DNA of 64,000 nucleotides from Globodera rostochiensis (GCA_018350325.1 JAEVLN010000004.1:3658001-3722000), one strand, 5' to 3'. Numbered from the stretch's first letter, positions 35,745 through 47,052 are shown. Numbers and translations are program-made. Notes: a model not told the origin generated them from the sequence alone.

Positions 35745-37003
35745 CTTGGCGAAAATAAATAAATAAAACAGTGATAGGGTTGCCGTCGATTATGATAGGG
35801 CGTAAGAAACGGCTTGGACCCGGGGGGTATCTTACGATTTTATCGTTTGGGAACGAAAAACACTTCAAAAAGTGACTTTATTAGTTTCTAAATAATTTTT
35901 ATTTTTATTTCTGAATTTGTCACTTTTTTATTTGATTTCAAATTCTGAAAATGTTTTTTTCGCATTTAATTTGTTGGCGCCACCCACCAGCGAATCCCTC
36001 CTTTTGACGTTAAAGTCAATTCGATTTGCGAATGAATGAAAAAATCAGCTCAAAGAGAGAGGGTGTAAAGTATGGAAGGAATGAATGGAAAATAACGACC
36101 GATTGTGGGAAAGTCTTCGCGTTTCATTTCCTTATCTCTCCTTTTAATTGACTTTCGTTTGTGATTTTCGGTGGAGTTGGTTAGTGTAAGGGGCTGAAGA
36201 TGAACGAATTGTGAAGGTTGTACAGCAATCGAAGAACAGTCCAAATAAACAGGGCGTCGTAACCTCCGATTACAGCACAGAAGGAGGAGAGAGTGGCATC
36301 GCGTGTTATGCGTTCAGCAAAATCGTCAGACTCGTCCAACCTTTTTGAGACCATTTGCACAGCCATAAACCAACTCATTCCAGCAGAGGGGAATGAAGTG
36401 GATGGGTGGGCGGGGCGACCTTTGCATCTCACGCCAGAGACCGTACCGGACCGACTCACCACGTCAGCCCAACCGGGAAGGCGAACCAAATAAATTCCGT
36501 TTAAATTTGAGAAGCCTTTTATTTACTCATTAACATTAAAAATATCATTCGGACGTAAAGACATCAAGTTTTGTCAAATCATTTCTGGACTTTCATGCCT
36601 TGATTTTTGCGTTAAATACGACTATAGGTTCATTAGCATGCCAGTCTCAAATTGAAAATAGTCGGTAATACATCAAATGAGAGTTTAAAATCCGCCGGAC
36701 ACCAGAATTACTCTACGTCTAAACATTGCTCCAAACACCGAAAAGGACCATTTTTTATTTTCGGAACTCGCACCTTCATCAAATAAGAAAACGGTTTAAA
36801 AAATGAATGTTCCTTCACGCCAATTATTCAAAGTGGAATAGGGACAAACGGTTGAAAAACTATAATTCCTTGACAAATTGAAGATCCCAACCAACTTCTC
36901 GCCAGTTTGTGTATCATCCTTACAATTAGCCAGCTCTTTTCTTCGTTTCAGTGACGACGGCTGATAAAAAAAATGTTCAATAACTATAAAGGGTTGATCA
37001 AGT
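35745..37003. other. Intergenic between ERMP1 and the LUC7-like gene
   Basis: 1.26 kb with no recognised gene. It contains one open frame of 102 codons on the minus strand (see 36181-36489), reported separately as uncertain. The rest is AT-rich and featureless to me. Confidence 0.45.
36181..36489 (-). CDS. Hypothetical small protein, uncertain
   Basis: A 102-codon uninterrupted frame starting MVRLPGWADV and ending NSFIFSPLH. It is more GC-rich than its surroundings and contains two stretches that could span a membrane (around GMSWFMAVQMV and CAVIGGYDALFIWTVLRLLY). I recognise no domain. It may be a single-exon gene, a terminal exon whose upstream part I cannot see, or chance. Codon use is not obviously different from neighbouring genes. 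Confidence 0.25.
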   Translation of the reverse strand: MVRLPGWADVVSRSGTVSGVRCKGRPAHPSTSFPSAGMSWFMAVQMVSKRLDESDDFAERITRDATLSSFCAVIGGYDALFIWTVLRLLYNLHNSFIFSPLH

Positions 37004-39262
37004 TCACCAGGGCCATGCCCTGACTACAACCAACCGGTCACGACTTCGCGAACGACGAGACGACTTACTAGTACGATCACGAGAACGGGAACGACGATGT
37101 TTACGAGAGCGAGAGCGGCTTCGACTTAAATTACATTTAAGTTCGAGTGAAAAACAGAAAGTGTAGGTTTAACAGACAAATGCAACCGAGCATACTATTG
37201 TAGCAATTCTTTTCTAAAAAACAAATCAGAAAAAATCTAAAAATTCTGCAATAATATCTATTCGAACGGTACCAGAATTGTTTGATTTGCCTACTAAATT
37301 TATAATAATCGGGACGTAAATACGGCAAGCAGAGTCAAAACGTAGATGTCTAGTTAAAAATTGGCTGTAATAATACCTGCGATCACGCTTGCGATCGCGT
37401 TCTCGCTCATCTTCACGGCCCGATCGACGACGACGCTCATCCCGATCCTTGTCATCCGTACGGCGTTTCTCCGACCGACGCTGATCAATGGTTTTCTAAA
37501 AAACAAAATTATTAGTGGATTCAATATTTACACCTTCATCTCCGCATAATGCTCTCTGATCTCCACCATGCCCAGATGCATTTTTCCTCCATAATGGTCC
37601 TGCAGTCGCGACTCGTGGTCCATAATGTTCAGCTGCGCACCGCACGCTTCGCACACGCGCAAGCGCTGCATCGTTGCCGGGTTGATGTTGCGCATTTCGC
37701 CTTCCAACTCGCGCTTCTTACGCTTCAGCTCGTCCACTTCCTTTGACAATTCGACGGACTCGCCAATGCGTCCTTCGTTCCCGAGCGCTTCCACCTGCAC
37801 CAGTGCCATCCCGATCTTCTCGTTCATCTCGAATATCTTTTGGGTCTAAAAAAGTTGGAACTAAAATGATAAAATGCAAATTCAGTCCATGAAACTTTCA
37901 CACTGATTCTCAACAAAATTAAGAAATTATATATTGGACACGCGCTAAATAATCAGCACATGTTCAATTTATTCTTAAGATGTATGTCAAACTGGAAGTA
38001 CCCGTTGCTGCTCGCTGATGTCCATGTTCTGTTCGGCGTCCCGTTTCACCTTGTCCTGGAGACGACGAATGTCACTGTCCACAATGCGAATTGCATCCTC
38101 CAACTCCTCAAAAGCCTAAACAAAAAACATAGGGCTTATGTAATTTATCGCAAACAAAACAATTGCAGGAAAATCGACATACAAAAAAATTGAATTGCCA
38201 TTATGTACTCAACATCCGCACACAAATTAGCAAAAAAAAAGTTTTATGTATGGTCAACTTGAGTGAAGTTTGACTTACCAAAACTCGCTCAAACATACAT
38301 ATTTCGAGTGGGTGGGTGACAATTTTTTGAGTCCGATAGCTTAACAAAAATTGCTGTGGTAATTTTTTCTTTTTCCATTTAAAAAATTGATTTTAAAGCC
38401 AATACGACACCACGGAGGTCACCAACCAAGGCCTCTCCTAGGCACGCAAATTCTGCGAAATGGTCATCATAAAAGACCAATCCCGAAACAGTGAATTGTC
38501 AGGTCCGTAACGGGACCGGCGGGAATATTTCGCGGTTCTTAACAGAGGTCCTAAGTCCAAGTTTCCACCATAAAATTTTCTTTTTGGGGCTTCCATCTTT
38601 TCAGTAATTGCGTTCAGAGAAACAATGTGAATTTTTTCTCTTCAATTGTTATTTCGCAAACCGTGACAGGCCTGACTTTCAACGCAGTTTCGGAACATCT
38701 CATATAAGGACGCCTCATTGATACCCAGCTTTGAGGCTCAATAATCTTCACAATTGAACTTTACTAGTATGAACAATCGTAATCTTTGCTTAAATTAATC
38801 CTCTAGATACAATTAAATAATATGTACGATTTAGTTTGGGTAAATGAGAAAATAGCCTCAAATTTGGGTGTTCTGGAGTTGTCCGTTATGTCCCCAGCAC
38901 CTCCAATGCACAGTCAGTAATGGGCCTTTTCCTTTGATTCAGTTTTTTCGCCAATTTTGAAAACCAACTTCGATGTCGTAGAAAAGGTCTTTCTGCTCCT
39001 GCGATCGGTTGAATTCGCCCTTGTGAGCCGGTTCATGCAACTTTCGACAGGACATCATCGACTCGAGCCTCGTGTCGGACAATAAGTCCCGAGGACAACA
39101 CCCAAGTAAATAAGCACGACACACCGAATGGTGGTCGAAGGGGGGCAGTCGACGCCCCTCCTCCTCCGCGCGTTGCTGACCCATCAGCTGAAACCGGAAA
39201 TTTGGCTAATGAAAAATTCAGTTTTTAACCTGCGCAATCATTTCACGCATCACATCCGTCAT
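37004..39262 (-). CDS. LUC7L: LUC7-like U1 snRNP-associated splicing factor
   Basis: LUC7 family protein, a U1 snRNP partner in 5' splice-site selection. It starts MTDVMREMIAQ (exon 39262-39230), continues LMGQQRAEEE in exon 39187-38969 with the first zinc finger (CRAYLLGCCPRDLL ... CRKLHE), then a coiled coil (exon 38115 to about 38003, IVDSDIRRLQDKVKRDAEQN), then the second, C2H2-like finger (CEACGAQLN ... DHYGGKMHLG, exon about 37833-37535). The tail is an Arg/Ser/Asp/Glu-rich RS domain (about 37498-37375 and 37134-37004). The first finger fits the family CCCH spacing. The 853-nt intron 38968-38116 is unusually long for this window and holds an unexplained GC-rich segment. Head to head with RAD17. 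A splice factor of this class may bear on the many GC donors seen here, but that is speculation. Confidence 0.92.
38400..38620. other. Unexplained GC-rich segment in a LUC7-like intron
   Basis: Within the long intron, this stretch is clearly more GC-rich than its flanks and can form short stems (for example GGTCC ... GGACC at about 38501-38516). It has no open frame. Short words resemble U6 or 18S RNA, but not beyond chance. It may be an intronic RNA or a repeat remnant. Confidence 0.2.
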
Positions 39263-39669
39263 TTTGATTGTTGAGTTGAATTGTACCTTCAGCAAGTATT
39301 CAAACACTTAGAGAATTTGTGAATTTAGATCGTCTTGGTTTTATTGCATTTTACACGTCCCATTACATTTTACGCGTCCCAAGAATTGGACAATCGTAGA
39401 GCCCGTCATTTTGAAAATTCCTGGACAAAATAAAACTAAAAAACCAACTCGGGCTCTAGACTCGTAAAATATTACTTGGCCCATGTTTTTTGACGAACGC
39501 GTAATTTTGAAACTTTTTATGTTTGAATTTACTCCTTTGGCGTTCCTTCCCTCCTTTGGCATTTTCCCCTTTGGCGTTTTTCCCCCTTTTGACATTTTCC
39601 CCGTTGGAATTTTTCCCTTTTTGGCATTTTCTCTTCTTTGGCTTTTTCCAATTTGATATTAAACACAAA
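39263..39669. promoter_or_regulatory. Shared upstream region of LUC7-like (-) and RAD17 (+)
   Basis: 407 nt between divergent start codons. Its right third (about 39535-39655) is a degenerate pyrimidine-rich tandem repeat of CCTTTGGC[A/G]TTTTCCCC-like units. Its left part contains TTTACGCGTCCCA (about 39369-39381), shared with the element at 31323, and an imperfect palindrome with arms TAGAGCCCG / CGGGCTCTA. Confidence 0.5.
39535..39655. repeat. Degenerate pyrimidine-rich tandem repeat
   Basis: About six imperfect copies of a 16-21 nt unit, roughly CCTTTGGCATTTTCCCC, end 15 nt before the RAD17 start codon. The strand asymmetry is strong (almost no purine runs on +). It could act as a promoter element or simply be a minisatellite. 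Confidence 0.55.
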
Positions 39670-42561
39670 ATGATGCGGCCAACTAAAATAAAGGGAAGGA
39701 TGGCGCTGAACACTGTCGGCACTGCAAAAACCAAGTCAAAGCGACGGTGCACTGAGAAAGATGCGATTCACTCGCCATTTTTCCGGCCTAAGGTGAATGA
39801 GGAAAGAATTTTTTCTTCATTTTGGTCATAAAGAAGTGCGGCCGATTGACAAAGAGTGTCAACGATGCCGATGTGTTTGACTTGGCTTTGTTGGCACCAA
39901 ATCGGGAAAGCGATTTGGCACTGCACAGAATGAAACTGGAAGAAGTATTTTCTCTGTTAATTTCGAGCATTACTAGATCACTTTCAGCTAAAGAAGTGGC
40001 TCAGATCGACGATGGCCGTTCACCGGGTGAATGTTTTGAATGAAAAATATAGGAAATTCAAAAACTAGCCATAAGATTTTGGAAAATGTTGATGATTTTG
40101 TATTTTATGTGAAGGTTTAATTGTTATCTGCGCTTATTTATATCAAATTTTAAAACTCAAGTTTTTAGGGACAAAAAACGCTACTGTTAACCGGGCCCAG
40201 CGGATCAGGAAAGATTTCAGCCCTTCGGGTGCTATGCGCTGAGTTTGGCATCGAAGTAATCGAATTCGACTGCACGGAAGAGTTTGGCGGAGAAACGGCC
40301 ATTTTCAATGGGGCGCCGACCTGTTCAAAAAGAAGCGGCGAGTCGCAGTTTGATGGGTTCGTTCTTTTCTTTAATTAATCAAATTGCAATTTTTAGGTTT
40401 ATGCAATTTTTACGTGCAAACGAATTTTCTTCCATTCAAAATATGTCACTGAAGCACAGACTTCTGCTCGTCGGACAACTTCCTAATGCGTTCTATCGGT
40501 CAGAGAGATGGCATTTTGACTTTTTGTTGTTTTCGGAGTCTATGAATGAAAAACTACTTGATATAATTTATAGTTCCTTTCTTTACTTTATTTTTAAAAC
40601 TTTTTGGGCTTTTAATGGCGTAAGAATCAGCGGTCTGACCTCCTTAACAGGACAAAAAGAGGCAGGAAATTCGGTAACCATTTCCTTGAGGAATGGGAGT
40701 GTATTTTTATCCTTCGGTCACTTTATGTAAGCCTTTTGTATGTCAGTGACCCGTCTAAACTGCACTCCGTCCTGGCCGATGTGCTGCCTTCTTCGCGCTG
40801 TTTGGTTGCTTTTGTGTTGGCCAATGTCGACGCGTGTTGGGAGCTCAGTCCGTTTCGGCTATTCCCTTCTTTGCTGCTCGAACAGTTACAAATCACACAC
40901 ATTAAGTCGGTCTTTTTTCCGGTGCGTACCATTCTATTTTAAAAATCAGATTCAATCCGATCGCCAGCTCACTGCTCACAACAGCGATCGAACGCATCTT
41001 CCGCCTGCTCGACCTGAAGTGGAACGCCAAATTGGTCACGCAAATTGTCAGTTGCGCAAATGGTAACTGAGGCAATTCATTGCACATCGATTTCTCTTAA
41101 AGTGTTCAGGCTGAACCATTCATGCCAGATTTGTCTTTTTGCAACTCTGGGATGTTTTGGTTGAGTTAGTACAATGTTATAAGTAAATCGGCTATGTCAA
41201 ATATTTTATGCTTAAATTGAGCAATTTAAGGTGACATCCGACGAGCGTTGAACACGTTGCTATTTTCGTTGATCAGAATTCAGAAGGACAAAAGAGTCGG
41301 CAATGAAAGCGGTCCAAAAAATGGGCGGAATGGCAATTTGTCAAAATTTTCAGGTCGTCCCCAACAACTCTCTGGGGACAAACCGTTGGAACTGTTTCAT
41401 TTCATCGGCAAAGTTCTTTATGCGAAAAGAATGGAGAAGAAAAACGCAGTTCAAATTGAGCAATGGAAGTGCACGGAGCAAAGATTGGGCCAAAAAGTCG
41501 GTTTTTTGATTGTTTTTGTTTATTTTCATAATTTAAGGTACGCGAGAAGTACGGACGGCCGTTGCCCCCCAAAGATGACCTGAACCAACTAATTGCTTCG
41601 GCACCGATCAGCGGACAATGTGTTCGAATTTGGCTTTTTAAATTAAAATGCCAATTTCTTTTAGCTTATTGGCTTTGTGTTTGAGCATGAGCCGCGCTTT
41701 ACCCCCTCGCTTTCCGTGTTGGCCAAGATGAGCTCAACAATTGCTGGCTTGGACCTAATGAACAGGCAGTTCGGAGTCGAATATGAACGACTGATGGACA
41801 AATATGCGACGGATGTAAGCAATTATTATAAAAATTAAACTAATGGAAAGGGTTTGGCGGAAATATTTGTCGGTTTTAGGTAATATCGCAAAACTATCCT
41901 TCAGATTGTCATCCGTTCGTCTCTCTTTCACAATTATCGTCCGGCAATTGAAAGTGACTGGAATGTGTCAAATTTTATAAATGTTTCCTTCAGAATCGTC
42001 CTTTCGCCAAACTTTCTACCAATTCGAAAAGCCCCGTTTTCGTGAGGTGGACATCCAACGCCACGACCAGCGGCTCCGAATGGCCCAAGAGATTGGCATG
42101 GAGCGGACGGCACAAATGGAAACATTGTGGGCAAATGGATGGCGGAAGCTCAAAGTTTTCGTTTTTTGCAGAATTGTGCCATTGTTGACGCACATTCGCG
42201 CGAACGGTGCCGCCAGCGAGTGGCAGCGGCAAACGTTGTGCCGATTGGTCCGCAATTTTGTCAGAACCGTTTTTAAATTTAGTCTTATTTTGATGTGACT
42301 TGAATTTCCCCTTTGAATAATTAAGAAAATTGCCTGATTATCCTCCTTTTATCATAGGGTTCCAAGCCCTTCGCAGAAAATGCCATTGTCCCCTGCCAAG
42401 TCCGCGGTACTTCAAAGCCCGACGACAGTTACTACCATGACATCGACGAGTCGGACGGGTTCAACTACGACATTGACGATACTGAAAGTGGGGATGAAAG
42501 TTCAAACGCTGAGAATAGGCTCCAATTTGACGTGTCGGTGATTTTTATCGATGAAAAATGA
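39670..42561 (+). CDS. RAD17: Checkpoint clamp loader RAD17 with degenerate Walker motifs
   Basis: AAA+ clamp loader for the 9-1-1 checkpoint clamp (hpr-17 in C. elegans). Exons: 39670-39792, 39834-39944, 39988-40026, 40169-40356, 40397-40498, 40747-40905, 40950-41062, 41231-41496, from 41538 on, and more to 42561. Landmarks: LALHRMKLEELKKWLRSTM, LLLTGPSGSGKISALRVLC, LPNAFYRDPSKLHSVLADVL, FNPIASSLLTTAIERI, and NGDIRRALNTLLFSL (sensor 2). Later parts include LELFHFIGKVLYAKR and FEKPRFREVDI; the tail is acidic (DSYYHDIDESDG). The P-loop has Ile where GK[ST] is expected, and the Walker B position reads LLLVGQLPN instead of the usual VEDLPN. Both ATP-site motifs are therefore altered while the rest is conserved. 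The exon junction near 41620-41670 is unresolved. Confidence 0.88.
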
Positions 42562-43385
42562 ATTTTGAATTATTAATTGTGATATTTGGAGGCTGATGAT
42601 CTTTTTTGGCATGGATCTCTTATTTTGCCTTTGTGTATTGATACATTTTTATGGAGACAAATTAAATTCTTTTTGCATTGAAATTGTAATCCTTCAAAGG
42701 GTTTGGTGTGTAAAAGAATGTTTTGCCATTAAATGTAGCCAAACCCAATTCGGAGGGTCCGGTCGATTGATTCGCTTGCTTTCGCCTCTCTCCGTCCGTC
42801 TGTTGTCGGTCACAGAGCAAACATCGCCCAACCATTTCCTCCCCCCCCCCCCCCATTCGTCCGGACATCGTCTCGAAATGTGCGCATAACGAGGAGAGGG
42901 CAGGGGGAGGTGGCCCGACCGGACAGTCTTGGACAGAGCGATTCGTTTTTGTCTAGGGAAGGACACACCCCTCACGGGGACCGGTTCATCCCTGAGGCTC
43001 TCAGGGAGTCGTCGCTCATTAACACACCCTTGGGGGACAGATTTACTTTATCTTGCCGAAGTCCGAAATCTTAGCTGGTCGCAGAAGAGGCTGTCAACAC
43101 TCAGATCTCCCCCCCCCCCCTCCATTGTTCTTTTTCCCCACCCCTCGGGGGAAGGGAATCGGGCACAAAATCTCTCCGATCCGATTCCTTCCCCCGGGAC
43201 AATGGGGGGGGGGGGGCTTACTTTCTCTGTTCACAGCTCTTCGCTTTATTACTTAATGAATCAGATACTAACCAACAAAAAATCTTAAGTTTCCGATTTT
43301 CCCAAATTGTCCCGCATAAAAAAAGCGCCATGTTCAAGCAGTAGTTGAAACTGAACCGCTTCATCCATTCGTCGTTCTTTGTCCA
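42562..43385. other. Intergenic with C/G homopolymers and a long hairpin
   Basis: 824 nt between RAD17 and the phosphatase-like gene. Runs of C occur at about 42840-42854 and 43110-43120, and a run of G at about 43204-43216. The arms 43147-43162 and 43182-43196 form a 15-16 bp hairpin (GGGGGAAGGGAATCGG / CCGATTCCTTCCCCC). Open frames here are low-complexity and not convincing. Confidence 0.5.
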
Positions 43386-45782
43386 ATGCCGTTGCGACCT
43401 GCCCGTTCGCGCTCCGACATTTTCGGCGGTTCGTCAAGCCATTTGGCCATGACTGATCCGATCAGTGCGGCCAAATATCAAATCAACTACTTTCTGCTGC
43501 CAAACTTCATCATTCACGTGGTAAAACTAATTTAAAAGCTTCTTTAATTAAACTGTTAAAGGTTAATTTAACCATTTAGTTTAATCCGCAAAAATATTTA
43601 AATTGAAATAATTTAATGCACAGATTGGACTTGCCGCCCTGTGGGCCCTCTGGTACTACCTAAGGTTGCGTCGACATTCCGAAAAAAAGTTATTTCAAAA
43701 TTCATTTAGGTTTACCAACGTTTTCCCGTGAGTTTTTCCCCGGTTTCGACCAAATTCGGAATTACAAAAGTTATCACCACCGCGTGTTTTACTGTCGCGA
43801 TGTCGACCTTTTCAAGCCGAACTTTGCCCCGGAAGACTTTGAGGCATTGTCCTTCTATTAGCCAAGCGTTTTCTCAATTTTTAAAGGTTTTCATTTCTTA
43901 CGCCCTCCTCTACGTACTCGGCTTCACCATCCCGCCAATAATTGTGAGAAATCTGCACAATTTCTTTATTTTACTTGCATTTTCAGATGCTTGTCGGCGA
44001 AGTGATGTTCTGGTCGGTTATGCTAAATTTGTCAATGTTTGTCCATTTGTCCTTTTTAGGCTTTTCTCCACAAAGCCCAGAAAAGGTGATTGATTTAAAC
44101 AGAAAAAGTGAAATGATAAAATGCCTTTTGGTCAGTCGTTTACGCCACCTGTCGGGAGTGCAAAATTGCGCTGATCACCCGTCGGCTGTTCCGATTTATT
44201 TGTGAGAGGCTTTGGACCCCGTCCGTCCGCCCCCAAAATTTTATCCTTTTTTAGTCAATAAATATTTTAATTAATTTTTTTAACCTTTTTTGGGTCCATC
44301 CCAACGACAATCGAATGATTTGAATTCCATTCTAGCTGTTTTTATGTTCGGTGCGTTGGTAACACAAATATTTGTGGACACCATAAAGGTTAGATAGAAG
44401 TAAATTGAACAATTTGTGCAATTTCTGTTTATTCTTAGCTACTCACCGGCTATCAAAGGCCCTACTTCCTCTCTTTGTGCAACGTATCACTCGCGTAAAT
44501 TAGCAAATTGGGCTGATGGAGATGGATTGTTGTTCCGATTGGTCTGATCTAACCCAAAAAACCATTCGAATAGGAATGATTCCGGGTCGGGATCCCGCCG
44601 GCCAATAGCCTTAGCCATGTCAAAAATTTTGTATTATCCGTTACACCCGCAACAATCCATCCATCGTTTTGCAAATAAGACAGCAAAACTTTGTTCACAA
44701 TTTGCATGTTAATTCAGTGCTTGTACGGCTCCGCTTGAACATTCGCCTTCCCCCTCCCCGCACTTGGCGTGCAACTACAGAAACGCCGACGGTTCTCTCC
44801 TTTCTTTTGAAATTGTTTTATTCTATTTCTGAAGAGCTACGCTACGCCTGGCTGACGTTCCCGTCGCTTCACGCCGCATTCTCCAGCTATTCCGCGTGTT
44901 TTGCGTCAGTATGTCCATTCTAAATTCGAAGCGTACCGTAAATTATGGCATTACAAACGCAGTGCTACATTTATTATATGATCAATTTGCGCGGCGCGCC
45001 GTTGCTCCGACCGATGGTAATGATGGGGAAATGGGCGATTTGATTGTCCAAAAAATCTGATCAGCTCATCTTTGGTCTGGTTGGTTTGTCGCTGGTGGAC
45101 AGTTTCTCGCGCATCAACGGCTACAAAAACCATTGGCGGTGAGCGAAAGGGAAATGCGTTAAAAATTGTTTTGCAGAGACATTTGGGTCGGATGGCTGAT
45201 TGGCTTCGCCATTGCCGTTTTTCTTGTGAGCGATTTTGAGTTGGATGGATTATTGACGTTGGCATCCTTTCCAGTGCTACTGTGTGCTGTGTTTCCAGGA
45301 GATTTATCACATTGTGTATCGGGCATCCGAAATGCCGGCGGCGCTAGAACCGGCAGAAACAGTCCAGCCTCCGTTCTTCTCGTGGTTCCGTTTGCCACGA
45401 GTCCGAGCACCATCCGTTAAAGAAGAATACGTGTGAGATTTTGTGGTTTGTCCAGCAGATTGGGCTTTTCATCTTCCAGAGTGTATGAGGAGGACGTGCC
45501 AGTGGACGACACTACGATCCATCAACAGCCCGTTGACGGAGGACGGCATCGGAAAAGGGATCGGACCTACGAAGTGACGCACGCCGTTAAATCTTTTCCC
45601 CCTTCAAAATAATTTGTTTGCGGAAGGTCACCACCACCACCGAATCCTTCCACCGGACCATCGTCCCGCCTGGCGGAGGCACAGCCCAACGGCAAAATGC
45701 CGGAAGCGCAAGAGCGGTGGGAGGAATGGGCAGCAGTCACAACGGAGGCGGCGGTGGTGGAGCTTATGCGGCGGCATATTGA
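43386..45782 (+). CDS. Phospholipid-phosphatase-related membrane protein (PAP2 fold, catalytic His lost)
   Basis: Six-helix PAP2-fold protein of the LPP/PLPPR family, probably in the plasma membrane. After an N-terminal segment (NYFLLPNFIIHV, IGLAALWALWYYL) come VFYCRDVDLFKPNFAPEDFE, two membrane helices (VFISYALLYVLGFTIPPIIMLVGEV) and the three phosphatase motifs: C1 KLLTGYQRPYFLSLC (about 44435-44490, intact K-x6-RP), C2 FPSLHAAFSSYSA (about 44860, PSGH changed to PSLH), and C3 SRINGYKNHWRD (about 45108-45180), where the catalytic His of SRx5H is Asn, as in vertebrate PLPPRs. The cytosolic tail is Pro/Gly-rich and ends in a poly-Gly stretch. Intron 43844-43886 is GC-AG. One base seems inserted near 43736, before EFFPGFDQ. 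The exons between about 44090 and 44330 are not resolved. Confidence 0.75.
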
Positions 45783-46031
45783 AATTACTGTCTTTCGAAT
45801 GTTTTTTACTTCTTTGTATATATTTCTGTAAAAATAAACGATCGATTTTCGGAATGGCTTTTTGAGGACGCTAATCCGATGACACCGACTTGATATGATT
45901 CCTCACAACAAACCCTTAGAAATCTTAGCTCGTTATTGATTTTTCTCCAAATTAGATCAGCACGTGAAAATGTGTGTGAAGCTGAGATGTGCCGATTTCC
46001 ATCACCATCCCCTCCTTTGTACAAAATCTGA
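45783..46031. other. Convergent 3' spacer (PLPPR-like / SMNDC1)
   Basis: 249 nt between two converging stop codons. An AATAAA lies at about 45832 on the plus strand. Nothing else is seen. Confidence 0.5.
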
Positions 46032-47052
46032 TCAAAACAACGATTCCATGTTGCCGCGCATGGTAGCGCCGAATGCTTGAGTATTGCGCCGAGACGAGAT
46101 GTCGTGCGCGTCCGGGACGCGATGGATGCCCATCCGGGGCCCGTCCTGGTAGGAACCGGTGGCGGACACGCCCTTGAGACCCTACAAAAACAAATCAACT
46201 TCCAAATCATAAACTTTTCTCATCAATTGTGTGCCCAACTCTACCTTCATGTTTTTGGCATTCGCTTTCGCGTTGAACGTCTTCCATTTGTTCTTCTCAT
46301 CCTCCTTTCTCTCATCCAAATGTTTACGTCGTTCCGCCTTCTTCTGTGCCCGTTGCTTGCGTCTTTCGCGCTCCAAATGCCATTCCTTCTTCGGCATATT
46401 TGGCTTCCCCATCTGGAAGATGTACTTCTTCTTCTCCTCCACCGGCGCGATGCTCAAATCGGTCAACCGGACCATGTCCTTCTTTCCCGTGTCTAAATTT
46501 AGCTAAATGAGAATCGATGGCTGATTAGACAAGTCAAAAATGAAATATTCGTAACGGACACTCACTCGCAAATGTAATGGCCACTTTATCTTGAGAGATG
46601 CCGTCAATCACCGCCAAATGCTTTTGTCCGCTTTTCATCGGTGCCATACAACGATCGCCGACCTTAAAGCACAAGATTATATCAAATCTTCTGGCCACCC
46701 CCTGACCTTCCATTGAATCCGTTCACGCTCCGCCTTGACAAGTGAACTGCTACTGCTACCGACGGCATTTGGTTGTTGCATGGACGGATCGCCAGTGTCC
46801 ACAGCGCCTCCTGACGTCGATGTCTTTCCGCCGCTTGAGCCAATGATCAGCTCCTGCTGGAGCAGAATGATCTCGTTCAGATCCTCCTTCAACTTAAGCA
46901 GCTCCTCATTGTCAGGTTCAGCGATCAACGCAGCCTCCACCTGCGAGAAATAAAACAATATAACCACTATGAAACAAGCGAACTAACGGAAAAACACTGA
47001 CCTGCTGAAGCTGGAGCCGGTAGTTTTCAAGTTCACTTAGACTGGAAGACAT
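46032..47052 (-). CDS. SMNDC1: SMNDC1 / SPF30 splicing factor (Tudor domain)
   Basis: Survival-motor-neuron-related splicing factor 30, a Tudor protein that binds symmetric dimethyl-arginine and is needed for tri-snRNP entry into the spliceosome. Exons include 47052-47002, 46940-46707 and from 46662 on. The product starts MSSSLSELENYRLQLQQVEAAL, like the human protein, then LLKLKEDLNEIILLQQEL, a Ser/Gly-rich linker, the Tudor domain (GDRCMAPMKSGQKHLAVIDG ... VAITFANL), then a highly charged region PKKEWHLERERRKQRAQKKA and NKWKTFNAKANAKNMKG. The C-terminus (GNMESLF) differs from vertebrates. Its ATG lies 121 nt below the USP39 stop on the same strand, with a TTATTTTTAG acceptor ending 6 nt before it. 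Confidence 0.93.

Noticed and set aside
38449..38475. U6 snRNA-like or 18S-like words (CACGCAAATTC, CTGCGAAATGG) in the LUC7-like intron
   Set aside because: The match is an 11-mer with diverged surroundings; the ACAGAGA box is missing. Such a short match is expected by chance in 64 kb.
38712..38735. Sequence resembling nematode SL1 leader (ATACCCAGCTTTGAG)
   Set aside because: Only partly similar to SL1, no GT donor follows and no Sm site is seen downstream, so it is not a convincing SL RNA gene.
39735..39752. Lys/Gly-rich minus-strand frame in the RAD17 promoter region as a gene
   Set aside because: It is the mirror of a pyrimidine tandem repeat and has no family similarity.
42880..43288. 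Overlapping frames in the RAD17/PLPPR-like spacer
   Set aside because: They depend on C and G runs whose length is uncertain, and have no family signal.
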